DNA of 47,032 bases from JBHGBM01 sp041946965 (GCA_041946965.1 JBHGBM010000038.1:1-47032), one strand, 5' to 3'. Shown: positions 1 through 9,236, counted from the first letter of the stretch. Notes: a model not told the origin generated them from the letters alone. Numbers and translations: made by a program.

Positions 1-1263
1 TACAGCCGCGTGTTTCAGGACTGGCGCGGGTGGCTGGAGGAAGGCATTCTCGATTTCGCGGTCCCCATGAACTACTTTCGCGAGAGCGGAGCGTACATCC
101 CCATGTTCGACCGCTGGATCGAGTACGAGAAAGATCACCAGTACGGGCGCGGCATCGTGATCGGACCCGCCATCTACCTGAACCCGATCGAAAGCTCGCT
201 GGCGCAGTTGCGGCGGGCGCTGGCGCCCTCGGCGGCGGGGAACGCGCCGTTGGGCGTGTCGTTCTACTCCTATGCCGTCGCGAGCTCGGATGCCCCGCCG
301 CGGAACGCCGAGTTCTACCGTGCGGCGGGGGAGTTTTTCGGCGAGGCCGCGGCGCCGCCGGTGTTGGGCTGGAAGGCGGCTCCCACAAGGGGGCACCTGT
401 ACGGCTGGCTGGAAGTGGACGGCGGGCCGGGATGGCTGAAGGATGGCGCAACCGTACACATCGAATCGGACACGGGCGGAGCGGCGCGCGAGACCGTGAC
501 GGACGGGACCGGGTTTTTCGGAGCGGTGGATCTGCCTCCGGACCGCTACCGCGTGCGGCTCGAGCGCGGCGGCGTGGAGCTTTACCGCGCCACGCCGCAG
601 GACGTGCGCGCGGGCGGGGCGGCGCGCTTCGACATACGGCTCAAGGGCGAGGATTTCGCCGGCGTGATCCCGCGCGTTTCCGCCGGGCCCCGGCTGGCTT
701 CACCGGGCGATCTCATCGCGATCTCCGGCCGCGCGTTCGCCGCCGCGCCCGCCTGGGCAACGGCGGTGCCGCTTCCGGCGGAACTGGGCCGCACGCAGGT
801 GCTGGTCAACGGCGTTCCCGCGCCGCTCTTCTCCGTGGCGCCGGACCGCATCGAGTTGCAGATGCCTTACATGAACGTGGAGCGCTGGAGCATTGTGGTG
901 CGGCACGCGGGCATGGAGTCCGGCGCGTTCGACGTGCCGTACGCGCCCGCCACGCCGGTGATCCTGGGAGCGGGCCGGCACGGGGCGTATCTCGAAATCA
1001 ACGGTACGGGCCTGGGGCCCATCGATCCGCCGCTCGCGGCGGGCATCGGGGGCAACGCGGCGGAGCCGTTCAACCGGACGGCGTTGCCCGTGACCGTGCT
1101 GTTCGACGGCCTGGAGGCGCCCGCATCCTACGCAGGGCTGGCGCCGTGGGCGGTGGGAAGGTATCAGGTGAACGTGCTCATCCCGGACGGGTTCCACGCC
1201 GGAGAGGTGCGGCTGAGGGTGGCGGGCCAGGTTTCGAACGCGTTCCGGGTGGACGTTCAGTAG
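1..1263 (+). CDS. GHL10-type secreted glycosyl hydrolase-like protein, 3' part
   Basis: The reading frame is open from the first base, so the gene starts upstream; about 420 residues are visible. The first ~105 residues (LDFAVPMNYFRE, then YGRGIVIGPAIYLNP and GVSFYSYAVAS) read like the end of the TIM-barrel domain of GHL10/DUF187-type glycosyl-hydrolase-like proteins. Residues ~125-210 look like a carboxypeptidase-regulatory-like Ig domain (VTDGTGFFGAVDLPPDRYRVRLE). The last ~200 residues contain LASPGDLIAISG, VLVNGVPAPLFSVAPDRIELQMPY and a second TIG-like half. That is the pattern of the Solibacter C-terminal domain (TIGR03437-like). The product is probably exported and acts on glycans, but substrate and catalytic residues cannot be seen here. 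Its stop overlaps the convergent sugar transferase by 7 bp. Confidence 0.75.
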   Translation, partial: YSRVFQDWRGWLEEGILDFAVPMNYFRESGAYIPMFDRWIEYEKDHQYGRGIVIGPAIYLNPIESSLAQLRRALAPSAAGNAPLGVSFYSYAVASSDAPPRNAEFYRAAGEFFGEAAAPPVLGWKAAPTRGHLYGWLEVDGGPGWLKDGATVHIESDTGGAARETVTDGTGFFGAVDLPPDRYRVRLERGGVELYRATPQDVRAGGAARFDIRLKGEDFAGVIPRVSAGPRLASPGDLIAISGRAFAAAPAWATAVPLPAELGRTQVLVNGVPAPLFSVAPDRIELQMPYMNVERWSIVVRHAGMESGAFDVPYAPATPVILGAGRHGAYLEINGTGLGPIDPPLAAGIGGNAAEPFNRTALPVTVLFDGLEAPASYAGLAPWAVGRYQVNVLIPDGFHAGEVRLRVAGQVSNAFRVDVQ

Positions 1264-1961
1264 GCACCCTTGCCCACCACGACGGCGCGCACGGTCCTGA
1301 CCAGCAGCCGCAGGTCGGTTCCGAGCGTCCACTCGCGGATGTACTCGGAATCCAACTCGGCGCGGCGCCGGTAGCTGGTATCGCTGCGGCCCGAAACCTG
1401 CCACAGTCCCGTGAGACCCGGCTTCACGTTGGTGTACAGCAGGAACGTGGGGCCGTACTTGGGCACTTCGGCTTCCACGATGGGGCGCGGTCCCACCATG
1501 CTCATCTCGCCCCGCAGGACGTGCCAGATCTGCGGGAGCTCGTCCAGGCTGGTCCGCCGCAGCAGGCGGCCGACCCAGGTCACGCGCGGATCGTTCTTGA
1601 GCTTGTGCGTGGTCTGCCACTCGCGGGCTCTCTCCGGGTTCCTGCTGAGATAGCCGGCGAGCATCTGGTCGGCGTTCACCACCATGGTGCGGAACTTCCA
1701 GATGCGGATGGGACGGCGGCCGCGGCCGACGCGCATGTGCCCGTAGAATACCGGGCGGCCGGAGGTCAGGAGGATGGCGCCCGCGATCAGGACGATGAGC
1801 GGAATGGCGGCGACTCCGAGCACCAGCGCGCAAACCACGTCCAGCACCCGTTTGATGCGCTGCCAGCGCTCATCGAGCAGCCGCGGAAACGCAATCGGGC
1901 GCACCAGGTTTTGCCCCGGAGCGAGGGCGGCAGCGGCGGGCAGTGAAGCACGTGCAAGCAT
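1257..1961 (-). CDS. Undecaprenyl-phosphate sugar phosphotransferase (bacterial sugar transferase)
   Basis: This 234-residue protein matches the bacterial sugar transferase family (PF02397), which transfers a sugar-1-phosphate to undecaprenyl phosphate to start a polysaccharide repeat unit at the inner membrane. Visible hallmarks are KRVLDVVCALVLG leading into one hydrophobic segment (~40-62), VFYGHMRVGR, IRIWKFRTM, LRRTSLDELPQ, GEMSMVGPRP and PGLTGLWQVSGRS. It is the short form: the multi-spanning N-terminal half of WcaJ/WbaP-type enzymes is absent. It is the last gene of the polysaccharide operon, and its start codon shares one base with the upstream glycosyltransferase stop, consistent with translational coupling. 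The sugar specificity cannot be read from the sequence. Confidence 0.92.
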   Translation of the reverse strand: MLARASLPAAAALAPGQNLVRPIAFPRLLDERWQRIKRVLDVVCALVLGVAAIPLIVLIAGAILLTSGRPVFYGHMRVGRGRRPIRIWKFRTMVVNADQMLAGYLSRNPERAREWQTTHKLKNDPRVTWVGRLLRRTSLDELPQIWHVLRGEMSMVGPRPIVEAEVPKYGPTFLLYTNVKPGLTGLWQVSGRSDTSYRRRAELDSEYIREWTLGTDLRLLVRTVRAVVVGKGAY

Positions 1962-3082
1962 CAGCTTTCAGGGGACGCAATCCGGCTGTTCCGGGTTTCC
2001 GCGTACAGGCGTTCCGTGGAGTCCGCCATACGGCGGAACCGGAATTGTGACCTGAAGATATTATAACCGGCTGCGCCCCATCGTTCCCGCTCCGATGGGT
2101 CAGCCAGGAGCGCCGCCAAGGCGCTCGACAGCGCCGGAACCGAGCCAGGAGGCACGAGGCGGCCGTTGACGCCGTCCTTCACGGCTTCACCGATGCCGCC
2201 CACGTCCGAGGCGACGACCGGCAACCCGGCGCGCATGGCCTCCAGCACGCTACGGGGAAAACCTTCCGAAAGCGACGAAAGGACGAAGATCTGCGCCCGC
2301 GCGAGCGCCGCGGCGGGATCCGCCTGGTATCCCGAGAAAATCACGCGCCCGGCCAGGCCGAGGCGCCCGGCCGTCCGGCGAATGCTGTTTTCCAGGGGGC
2401 CGTCGCCGATCAGTTCCAGCACCCAATCCAAGTCCCGAAGACCGGCGAGGGCGCGAATCAACGTCTGATGATCCTTGGGCCGCTCGAGCCTGGCGACGCA
2501 GACGATGCGCGCGGGACCGGCGCCGGGATGGGCCCGGAGTTCGTCCGGGACGTCGTGGACTCCATTGTGGATGACGCGCAGCAGCCCGGGAGGCGCGATG
2601 CGGCGGGAAATCGCGAGCTGACGCTCATACTCGCACACGCAGACGATGGCGTCACACCAGCGCGACGCGATCTTCTCTGCCCAGCCGAAGGCGATGCCGC
2701 GCAGGCGGCCGAGGCGATCGCCCACGGTCCATCCGTGCGGTGTGTAGAGGACGGGGAGGTCCAGACGCCGCGCCGCGGCGCGCGCCAGCCAGCCGGCCTT
2801 GGCTGTGTGGGCGGACAGGATGTCCGGCCGCCACTCGCGCAGGGCGGAGCGCAGTTCCTGGCATGCGCGGCAATCCGCCGCCGGATGAATGGCGCGTTGC
2901 AGGTGGCGCAAAGCGCGGTAAGGGACGCCGGCCGCCCTGAGCTGGCTGGTGACGGCGCCCTCGCCGCCGACCAGCACGAGAGTTTCGTGCCCACGGGTTT
3001 GCATTTCCCGCGCCAGGTCGCGCACGTGGATGCTTGCGCCGCCCACGGCGTCCGAGCGCGTAATCGCGTAGGCGATCCTCAT
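1961..3082 (-). CDS. Glycosyltransferase family 4 (GT-B)
   Basis: A 373-residue GT4-type glycosyltransferase. The N-terminal acceptor-binding half has GGASIHVRDLAREM and DILSAHTAKAGWLAR. The C-terminal nucleotide-sugar half has RIVCVARLERPKDHQTLIRAL, LIGDGPLE, and SSLSEGFPRSVLEAMRAGLPVVASDVGG, which contains the family's E-x7-E region. It probably adds one sugar to a lipid-linked repeat unit on the cytoplasmic face. Its ATG overlaps the methyltransferase stop by 4 bp (ATGA), so it is an internal operon gene. It is one of three GT4 genes in this operon that differ clearly from each other. Confidence 0.92.
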   Translation of the reverse strand: MRIAYAITRSDAVGGASIHVRDLAREMQTRGHETLVLVGGEGAVTSQLRAAGVPYRALRHLQRAIHPAADCRACQELRSALREWRPDILSAHTAKAGWLARAAARRLDLPVLYTPHGWTVGDRLGRLRGIAFGWAEKIASRWCDAIVCVCEYERQLAISRRIAPPGLLRVIHNGVHDVPDELRAHPGAGPARIVCVARLERPKDHQTLIRALAGLRDLDWVLELIGDGPLENSIRRTAGRLGLAGRVIFSGYQADPAAALARAQIFVLSSLSEGFPRSVLEAMRAGLPVVASDVGGIGEAVKDGVNGRLVPPGSVPALSSALAALLADPSERERWGAAGYNIFRSQFRFRRMADSTERLYAETRNSRIASPES

Positions 3083-3837
3083 CTCTTTCGCGACACAATC
3101 ACCAGGAACGCGAGCTTCCGGAACAGGGCCACGGCCGCGGCGCCGATCCCGGGCGCCAGCGCAACGCGCGCCAGCGCCCGGCGCACGCCGCCCGGCCGGT
3201 CCAGCAGCCGGTAGCGGATATAATCACGCTCGCACAACTCGCTAAAGAAGTAACGCCGGTAGGCGGCCAGGATTTCCGTCCGGGTGCGGTAGCGGGTGTA
3301 GGCATCGATCCAGTCGAGCTTATTAATCGCCCATTGGCGCGCGTTGGGCGCCTGGTCCTTCCACGTGCCGAGGCCGGCCGCGCGGAGCGCCCAGGTGTAA
3401 TGGAACCGCAGGCGCGAGCCCTTGCGGAACCAGTGGGAAAACGGGATGCCGATGTGACCCTCCCGCCACACGTCCGCCGAGGGGAAGACGCTCAGCACGG
3501 AGCCGCCGGGCTTGAGCACGCGGTGGATCTCGCGGAGGACGGCGTCGAGGTCGTCCACGTGCTCCATGACCTGGTTGCTGGTCACCAGGTCGAAGTGCTC
3601 ATCGGGAAACGGGATGGAACCGCACTCGCCGATCTCGCGGACGGCATCTCCCAGCAGGCCGCGGTTGGCGGCTTCCTGGCGCGCGTTTGAACCCGCGTAG
3701 AACACCTCCGCGCCGAAGATTTCGAGGCCGGCCGCGCGGCCCGCGGCAACCAGCTCACCGCCGCCGCAACCGTAGTCCAGCACGCGCCCGCCGCGGCGGC
3801 GCGCCCAATCCAGCACGAAGCGGTTGGTCACGTCCAT
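3079..3837 (-). CDS. Class I SAM-dependent methyltransferase
   Basis: A 252-residue methyltransferase of the Methyltransf_11/23 type. Motif I is VLDYGCGGGELV near the N-terminus, with FDLVTSNQVMEHVDD and an HRVLKPGGSVLSVFPSAD post-motif. Its position among glycosyltransferases suggests that it methylates a sugar or terminates the polysaccharide chain; that is inference. I chose the start at 3837 (MDVTNRFV), which overlaps the preceding glycosyltransferase by 10 bp. An in-frame start at 3867 would add ten residues that look like read-through of the upstream gene. The C-terminal ~100 residues (after YRTRTEILAAYR) carry no motif I recognise. Confidence 0.88.
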   Translation of the reverse strand: MDVTNRFVLDWARRRGGRVLDYGCGGGELVAAGRAAGLEIFGAEVFYAGSNARQEAANRGLLGDAVREIGECGSIPFPDEHFDLVTSNQVMEHVDDLDAVLREIHRVLKPGGSVLSVFPSADVWREGHIGIPFSHWFRKGSRLRFHYTWALRAAGLGTWKDQAPNARQWAINKLDWIDAYTRYRTRTEILAAYRRYFFSELCERDYIRYRLLDRPGGVRRALARVALAPGIGAAAVALFRKLAFLVIVSRKR

Positions 3838-4862
3838 GGCAGCAACTCGTGGTAAAGGGCGGCCCACTGATCCGTGATCACGTCCCAGGCCCAGCTTCGC
3901 ACGGCGCGCTCGCGGGCGCGTGCTCCGAGAGCCGCGCGGGCGTCGGGTGAGAGCGCCATAAGTTCGCGCATGGCGCGGGCGAGGGCGGCGGCGTCGCCGG
4001 GCGGTACGAGGTACGCAGGCTCGGTTTCGCGGACTCCCCCGGCATCAGTTGCCACGGCGGGCAGGCCGCTCGCCGCCGCTTCCAGCAGAACCAGCGGCAG
4101 ACCTTCCACCCGGGATGAGAGGACGAAGCCGTCAGCGGCGCGCATGAGCTCGGGGATGTCCCGCCGTTCACCCAGGAAGCGGACGCCGCGGGGCGCCGTC
4201 CGGCGCAGTTCTTCTTCCTCCGGACCGGTTCCGGCGATCAGCAGGGCGCCGCGGCCGATCTCGCCGAAGGCGCGCAGCAAGGCCGGATAATCCTTCTTCC
4301 ACATCAGGCGGCCCACGGCCAGCCAGGTAAATTCGGCGTTGGGGGCGGGCACCGGCGCGGGGTGGAACACCTCGGTGTCCACGCCGTTCGGGATCACGCG
4401 CAGGCGCCGGGCGGATACCGCCCGCGCGTCCACATGGCGGGCGGCGGCGGCATGCGAGACGGCAACCACGGCATCCGCGAGCCGGTCGGTCGCGCGGTAC
4501 ACGAAGTCGCGCCCGCGAATCCGTCCGGTGCGGCGCGAAGACTCGGCCACGCTGTGGATGGTCGAAATCACCGCCTCGAAGGGAAGCGCCAGGCGCAGGA
4601 GCCGCGCCGCGACGTTGGCGTGGAACATGTGCGCATGCACGATGTCAGGCTGGAGGCGCCGCAGCACGCCGGGGATGCCGGGCAGGCCGGGGGCGTAGAC
4701 CGGCACGCCGCCTGCTTCGAGCTCGGCCTGGAAAGCCGAGGGCGGCCGCAGCGAAACCACGGACACCTCGAGGCCGCGCCTCCGCAACCGGCACGCAAGC
4801 TGAAAGACCTGGGTCTCCGCGCCTCCCCGGGCCAGATTGGTGGTGAGCAGCGCGATCCTCAC
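3828..4862 (-). CDS. Glycosyltransferase family 4 (GT-B)
   Basis: A 344-residue GT4. N-terminal MRIALLTTNLARGGAETQVFQLA is the classic start of this family (the GGAE loop). DIVHAHMFHANVAARL follows, then VIPNGVDTEVFHP, LAVGRLMWKKDYPALLRAF, IAGTGPEEEELRR, and a SSRVEGLPLVLLEAAASGLPAVATDAGG donor-site segment. The predicted role is addition of a sugar to the lipid-linked repeat unit of this locus. The ATG overlaps the stop of the next GT4 upstream by 4 bp. Confidence 0.92.
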   Translation of the reverse strand: MRIALLTTNLARGGAETQVFQLACRLRRRGLEVSVVSLRPPSAFQAELEAGGVPVYAPGLPGIPGVLRRLQPDIVHAHMFHANVAARLLRLALPFEAVISTIHSVAESSRRTGRIRGRDFVYRATDRLADAVVAVSHAAAARHVDARAVSARRLRVIPNGVDTEVFHPAPVPAPNAEFTWLAVGRLMWKKDYPALLRAFGEIGRGALLIAGTGPEEEELRRTAPRGVRFLGERRDIPELMRAADGFVLSSRVEGLPLVLLEAAASGLPAVATDAGGVRETEPAYLVPPGDAAALARAMRELMALSPDARAALGARARERAVRSWAWDVITDQWAALYHELLPWT

Positions 4863-5899
4863 CGCCGCACCTGCCGGAACAGATCTTCGTAGGCCCGGAT
4901 CATGCCTCGCACATTGAAGCGCTCGGCGCGTTCGCGGCCGGCCCGTCCCAGGCGCGCGCGGAGATCCGGGCCGGACATGAGCCGGCGGAGCTCGCGCTCG
5001 AGGGCGTCCGGGTCGCGCGGGGGCACGAGCAATCCGGCGTCTCCCACGATCTCAGGCACGCCGCCCACCGCGGTCGCCACCACGGGCAATCCGGCGGCCA
5101 TGGCCTCGATCAGGGCGATCGGATGCCCCTCCCAATCCGAGGCGAGCGCGAAGATATCGCACGCCGAAAGCAGTTCGGGCGTGTCGGACCGCACGCCCAG
5201 GAGATGGACGCGTTCGCGATTTTCGAGCGAACCGCGCAGCGCGCCGTCACCGGCCAGCAGCAGCCGCCCCGCACCGATGCGCGCGAATGCGTCGGCCAGC
5301 AGCCGGGGATTCTTCTGCGGATCGAGCCGCGCGACGCTCACCACCAGCACTTCATCGGCGGCGAAGCCGTTCGCGTTCCGCCATGGCCGGCGCACGGCGG
5401 GGAGGTGGAAGCGGCCGGTATCGATCCCGTTGTAGATGGTGGCGGCGGGTGCGAACCCGTAAGCCGTTTCGAAAGACTTCGCCACCTCGCCGGCCACCGC
5501 CACCGCCGCAACGCCGGAGCGAAATGCGGCACGGTTGATCATGCGGCCGAGCCAGTCAGCGTCGTGTTCGGCGAGGTTGTGAACGGTGTGGACGACGCGC
5601 CTGGAGCCCGCCACCGGCAGGACATAGCGGAGCACGTAGGAGTGCGTGTGGATGACATCGGGACGCAGCTCCCGAAAGACGCGGGCCAGCCGCGGCCACA
5701 TCCGGGGATCGAACCCCTTCCGTTTTCCCAGGCGCCGCACCGGAACGCCAGCAGGCTCGAGACCTCCGGGGAAGGCGCCATACAGCGAAACCACGGACGG
5801 CTCGAATACGGTGCGATCGAGGCCGGAAGCGAGCGAGACCGCCATGGTTTCCGCGCCCGCGCGCTTGAGCGTGGGCAGCACCTCCACCACCCGGATCAC
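4859..5899 (-). CDS. Glycosyltransferase family 4 (GT-B)
   Basis: A GT4 with RVVEVLPTLKRAGAETMAVSLA at the N-terminus, PDVIHTHSYVLRY, TIYNGIDTGRFHLP, VVSVARLDPQKNPRLLADAF, LAGDGALRG, and SDWEGHPIALIEAMAAGLPVVATAVGG at the donor site. I chose the GTG start at 5899 (346 residues). It overlaps the stop of the O-antigen ligase gene as GTGA, matching the 4-bp overlaps elsewhere in the operon, and it begins directly at the conserved first strand. A GTG at 5962 in frame would add 21 residues with no family match. Confidence 0.9.
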   Translation of the reverse strand: MIRVVEVLPTLKRAGAETMAVSLASGLDRTVFEPSVVSLYGAFPGGLEPAGVPVRRLGKRKGFDPRMWPRLARVFRELRPDVIHTHSYVLRYVLPVAGSRRVVHTVHNLAEHDADWLGRMINRAAFRSGVAAVAVAGEVAKSFETAYGFAPAATIYNGIDTGRFHLPAVRRPWRNANGFAADEVLVVSVARLDPQKNPRLLADAFARIGAGRLLLAGDGALRGSLENRERVHLLGVRSDTPELLSACDIFALASDWEGHPIALIEAMAAGLPVVATAVGGVPEIVGDAGLLVPPRDPDALERELRRLMSGPDLRARLGRAGRERAERFNVRGMIRAYEDLFRQVRR

Positions 5900-7062
5900 C
5901 GCGGCTTCTCCCGGCGGAATGCGAGCGCCCATGAGGTCATGATGAGCGCGAAGATGACCCACGTGGGCTTACGGGTTTCCCAGGTGAGCGTCTGCACGCC
6001 GGCGCCCCAGGCCACGAGCATGGTGAGCCACAGCGCGCGGTCCGCGCCGGCCATCGCCCAGACGAACACCGCCGCGGCCAGCAGCAGGATGCCGAAGAAG
6101 GCGAAGCCGGTCACGCCGCACTCGACCAGCACGGACAGAAACGTGTTGTGGGCCACGTTGATCTGGCCGGGCACTTTGGCGAGGTACGGCTCGACGGCCT
6201 TCGGATACGCTCCCGAGCCGATCCCCAGAACCGGATGGCGCTTGAACACCTTCAGACCCGCTTTCCAGATGCTAGTGCGCTTGTTCAGAGTACCGTGGGT
6301 GAGCTCGGCGGGCAGCGTGGCCAGGCGCTGGCGCGAAGGCGAAGGCGCCAGCCTCACCAGCGAGAGCGCGAGCAGTCCCGCCAGGACGGCGGCGCTGATC
6401 TTTTGCCCGAGGTTGGTTTGCCTCCACGTGAACGCCACGAACAGGAAACCGGCGAAGGTGGCAATCAGCGCGGTGCGCGACGCGGTGAGGAGGACGCCGG
6501 CGATCACCACAACAACGGCCGCCCGGTACATCCAGACGCGCCAACCTGGCGAGTGCAGCGCGAGGTAGAGGGCCATGGGGATGGCGAGCGCGAGGGTCAG
6601 GCCCAGGTCGTTGGGTTCGAAGCCGGGCGCGGCGTAGCGCCTCCAATAAGTCTGCTGGTTCAGCGAGTATCTGATGATGGTGGCGACCGCCGACACGGCG
6701 GCGCCGCCCAGGTACGCTTCGAGCAACTGCCGCTGGCGCGCCTGGGTGCGGCATAAATTCCAGATCAGCGCGGCCATCGCGAGAAGTTGGAGGAATGTCC
6801 ACGCGCGGGCGAGAGTGGCGGCGCGATCGACGCTCCAGAACCACGTGGCGGCCGACCACGCGACGAAGACGGCCGCCAGCGCCAACACCAGGTTGGCGCG
6901 CCGGACGGTCCGGTTCCAGGCCGCCGCCGTCAGGCCAGCCGCCAGGGCCAGGGCGCCGAGAACGCGGGTGAGCGTTCCGAGCCCGGCGACCGGCACGCTC
7001 TTTTCCCACGGTACGGAGAAGAGGAAGACGCAGAGGAGAATCCACGCGATTCGATCAAGCAT
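5896..7062 (-). CDS. O-antigen ligase / polymerase-like membrane protein
   Basis: A 388-residue polytopic membrane protein with about ten to twelve hydrophobic segments. It carries the Wzy_C/WaaL signature (PF04932): ASRTALIATFAG, and a large periplasmic loop with GIGSGAYPKAVEPYL and HNTFLSVLVECGVTGF, where the His, Glu and Gly pattern is typical. It either polymerises lipid-linked repeat units or ligates the finished chain to an acceptor; sequence alone does not separate these. No chain-length regulator (Wzz) or export complex is present in the window. It overlaps the flippase gene by 8 bp. Confidence 0.88.
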   Translation of the reverse strand: MLDRIAWILLCVFLFSVPWEKSVPVAGLGTLTRVLGALALAAGLTAAAWNRTVRRANLVLALAAVFVAWSAATWFWSVDRAATLARAWTFLQLLAMAALIWNLCRTQARQRQLLEAYLGGAAVSAVATIIRYSLNQQTYWRRYAAPGFEPNDLGLTLALAIPMALYLALHSPGWRVWMYRAAVVVVIAGVLLTASRTALIATFAGFLFVAFTWRQTNLGQKISAAVLAGLLALSLVRLAPSPSRQRLATLPAELTHGTLNKRTSIWKAGLKVFKRHPVLGIGSGAYPKAVEPYLAKVPGQINVAHNTFLSVLVECGVTGFAFFGILLLAAAVFVWAMAGADRALWLTMLVAWGAGVQTLTWETRKPTWVIFALIMTSWALAFRREKPR

Positions 7063-8266
7063 GGCGGTCCAACGAGCGTCTCAGGATCAGCAGGTGGCCG
7101 GCAATCTGGACGGAAGCGGCCAGCGCCAGCGACGCCGCAGCGCCGGCCAACCCGACGGCGGGCACGAGAAACGCGCTGCTGGCGGCGCACACCGCCGCCG
7201 TCAACACATAGAGCAGCATTTGCGGGCGAAACGCGCGCGCGCTGGTGTTCACGTAGCCGAGCGCGCTGGAGATGCAGAACAGAGCCCCGGCGCCCATCAT
7301 GCCGTTGAGCAGGCCGTGATAGGCGGCGAATTCGGGCCGGTACAGCAAGGCGAGCAGGAAGCGGCCGAGGAGCGCGGCGCCGAGGATTCCGGCCGCTCCA
7401 AGCGCCGCCGCGACGGCCACCACGCGGACCGCCAGCCGGCGAAACGGGCCCGGCTCCGGCGCGTTGAACAGGGCCGCCAGGCGCGGCGTCGCGGCCTGGC
7501 CCAGGGCGTTCATGGCCGTCTGGGCGACCGCGGTGAAGGAAGCCGCCGCGGCGAACACGCCGAGCTGGGCGCTGCCGAGATGCCGCTCCACGGCATACCT
7601 CGGGAGGTTCGTGGTGAGGGAGACGAGCATCAACACCACCCCCAGCGGCAAGGCTGTCTTGAAAATCTCCCATTGCGCGGCGGGACCCGTGCGAACGAGT
7701 TCTTCGCCCTTCGATCCGGCCGGACGGTCATAAAACACCAGGACCGCCAGCCGCGCGGCCGCCAGGGCGCCGGCGGCCGCGGCCAGGCTGTTCGCCGCTA
7801 CGAGAGCCGCTCCCAGGGCGGCCACGGAGACCGCGGAGCGCGCGATCAGAGACCGCGCAATCGCGTCCATGCGCTCCCTGCGCTGCAAGGCGCCGTAATA
7901 GATGTCGCTGACGTTCTCCGCGGCCAGCGCGGCGCCCAGCAGCAGCGTCACGCCGAAGCGTCCCGACGCCCCGCCCAGCGCGGCGATGGCGGCCAGCGCG
8001 GCGGCCGCCGTAACCAGCCGCACGGCGAGATAGTCGCCGAAGGGGTGGCGGCGGGCGGCGTCGGTGGCGAGCACCGCCCGGAGGTTCAGATGGGAGAGCA
8101 TGCTCACCGGCCCGGCAACAGCCGCCGCGAAAGTATACTCGCCGAGCATTTGCGCGCCGCCGCGCTTCGCCAGCAGGCTCAGAATGGCCCACTGGCTCGC
8201 GCCGTAGATGACATTTCCAATGAGCGTCCAGGAGAAATTAACATGCAGCCTGGGCGCCCTTTCCAC
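7055..8266 (-). CDS. Polysaccharide flippase (Wzx-like)
   Basis: A 403-residue protein made almost entirely of hydrophobic helices, beginning VNFSWTLIGNVIYGASQWAILSLLAKRGG. That is the usual opening of polysaccharide biosynthesis/MATE-like flippases. It would move the lipid-linked repeat unit across the inner membrane. It is the first gene of the seven-gene operon. The start is a GTG at 8264-8266, and a TACAAT hexamer ends 6 nt upstream, so the message may be leaderless. The DUF72 gene ends 22 bp upstream on the same strand, so read-through from it is also possible. Confidence 0.88.
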   Translation of the reverse strand: MERAPRLHVNFSWTLIGNVIYGASQWAILSLLAKRGGAQMLGEYTFAAAVAGPVSMLSHLNLRAVLATDAARRHPFGDYLAVRLVTAAAALAAIAALGGASGRFGVTLLLGAALAAENVSDIYYGALQRRERMDAIARSLIARSAVSVAALGAALVAANSLAAAAGALAAARLAVLVFYDRPAGSKGEELVRTGPAAQWEIFKTALPLGVVLMLVSLTTNLPRYAVERHLGSAQLGVFAAAASFTAVAQTAMNALGQAATPRLAALFNAPEPGPFRRLAVRVVAVAAALGAAGILGAALLGRFLLALLYRPEFAAYHGLLNGMMGAGALFCISSALGYVNTSARAFRPQMLLYVLTAAVCAASSAFLVPAVGLAGAAASLALAASVQIAGHLLILRRSLDRHA

Positions 8267-8272
8267 CCTAAC

Positions 8273-8278
8273 ATTGTA
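8273..8278 (-). promoter_or_regulatory. Candidate -10 element of the polysaccharide operon
   Basis: TACAAT on the minus strand (5/6 to the sigma70 -10) ends 6 nt before the GTG of the flippase gene. No convincing -35 lies 16-18 bp upstream. With normal spacing, transcription would begin at or next to the start codon. This is a motif call by eye. Confidence 0.35.
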
Positions 8279-8288
8279 GCTGGCGAAC

Positions 8289-9236
8289 TCAATCGGCCAC
8301 GGCCAGAATGGTCTGCGGCGCGTTGCCCTCCAGGCGGTTGTTGACGAAGAGAAAGGCGACGTGGTTCTTTTCGCGCGCGCGGTTGATGAGGATGCGCATG
8401 GCGTCGCGCGCGCCGGGGTTGGGATCCCGCACCTCGCGGTACGGCGCGAATTTCGCCACGGCCTCTTCGTAGCTGCGGCCGCGCCGCAGCAGCGCGCGGC
8501 ACACCACGTGTTCCGCGGTGACGGATTCCGGAATGGCGATCTGCGCTTTGAGATCCGGCATCCGCGTCCAGGCGTTGTAGACGTGCGCCACGCCGCGCCC
8601 GCGCAGGAGGCCGAAATAATCCGGGCAGAGGTACTCCGGATTGCGCACCTCGACCGCGTAGAGGAACTCCGGCGGCAGCTCCCCTAAGAACGGCGCGAGC
8701 CTTTCCAGAAACTGCGCGGGTTCCTCGAACGACTTCTTCGAAAACGCGCCGAACTCGAAGATCAACAGCGCGGTTTTGTCCACGTACGGCAGCAGAGGCC
8801 GCGCGAACATCTCGCGGAACGCCGCGGCATCTAGGAAAGCCTCGTTTTCCGCGCCCGCCTGCGAGCCGTAGCGCGCGTGCGCGGGGAAAACCTTGCAGGT
8901 GATCTGCTCCGGGACCTTGAAGGCGAAGCGAAAGCCCGAGGGCACCTGGGCGAACAGCCGGCGCCAGTAATCGCCGCTGGGGAACTGGTAAAAGCTGAAA
9001 TCGCCGCACACCGTGGGGAAGGTCTCGGCGTATTCGGCCAGGCAGTGCTGCTCGAAGACGCGCGGCGAAAAGCGCCCGCGCGCCAGGTAGCGCGAGCGCG
9101 AATAGACCTGCCCGAGCCAGCCCTCGTATTTCCAGGAACTGGCGCCGATGTAGATGCGGTTCGCGGCCAGGCGGCGCACGGCGGCGGCGAGCCGGTCGCG
9201 CTCGAATGCACCGGGCTCGTCGAAGAGGGTCTCCAT
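8289..9236 (-). CDS. DUF72 (YecE-like) protein
   Basis: A 315-residue DUF72 protein, a TIM-barrel family without a settled biochemical role. Visible signatures are RIYIGASSWKYEGWLGQVYS, FPTVCGDFSFYQFPS, FRFAFKVPEQITCKVFP, LPPEFLYAVEVRNPEYL and the C-terminal HVAFLFVNNRLEGNAPQTIL. The length is slightly longer than the usual 240-290. I chose ATG 9236 because it forms TGATG with the stop of a small upstream ORF; a GTG at 9239 is equally in frame. Confidence 0.88.
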   Translation of the reverse strand: METLFDEPGAFERDRLAAAVRRLAANRIYIGASSWKYEGWLGQVYSRSRYLARGRFSPRVFEQHCLAEYAETFPTVCGDFSFYQFPSGDYWRRLFAQVPSGFRFAFKVPEQITCKVFPAHARYGSQAGAENEAFLDAAAFREMFARPLLPYVDKTALLIFEFGAFSKKSFEEPAQFLERLAPFLGELPPEFLYAVEVRNPEYLCPDYFGLLRGRGVAHVYNAWTRMPDLKAQIAIPESVTAEHVVCRALLRRGRSYEEAVAKFAPYREVRDPNPGARDAMRILINRAREKNHVAFLFVNNRLEGNAPQTILAVAD

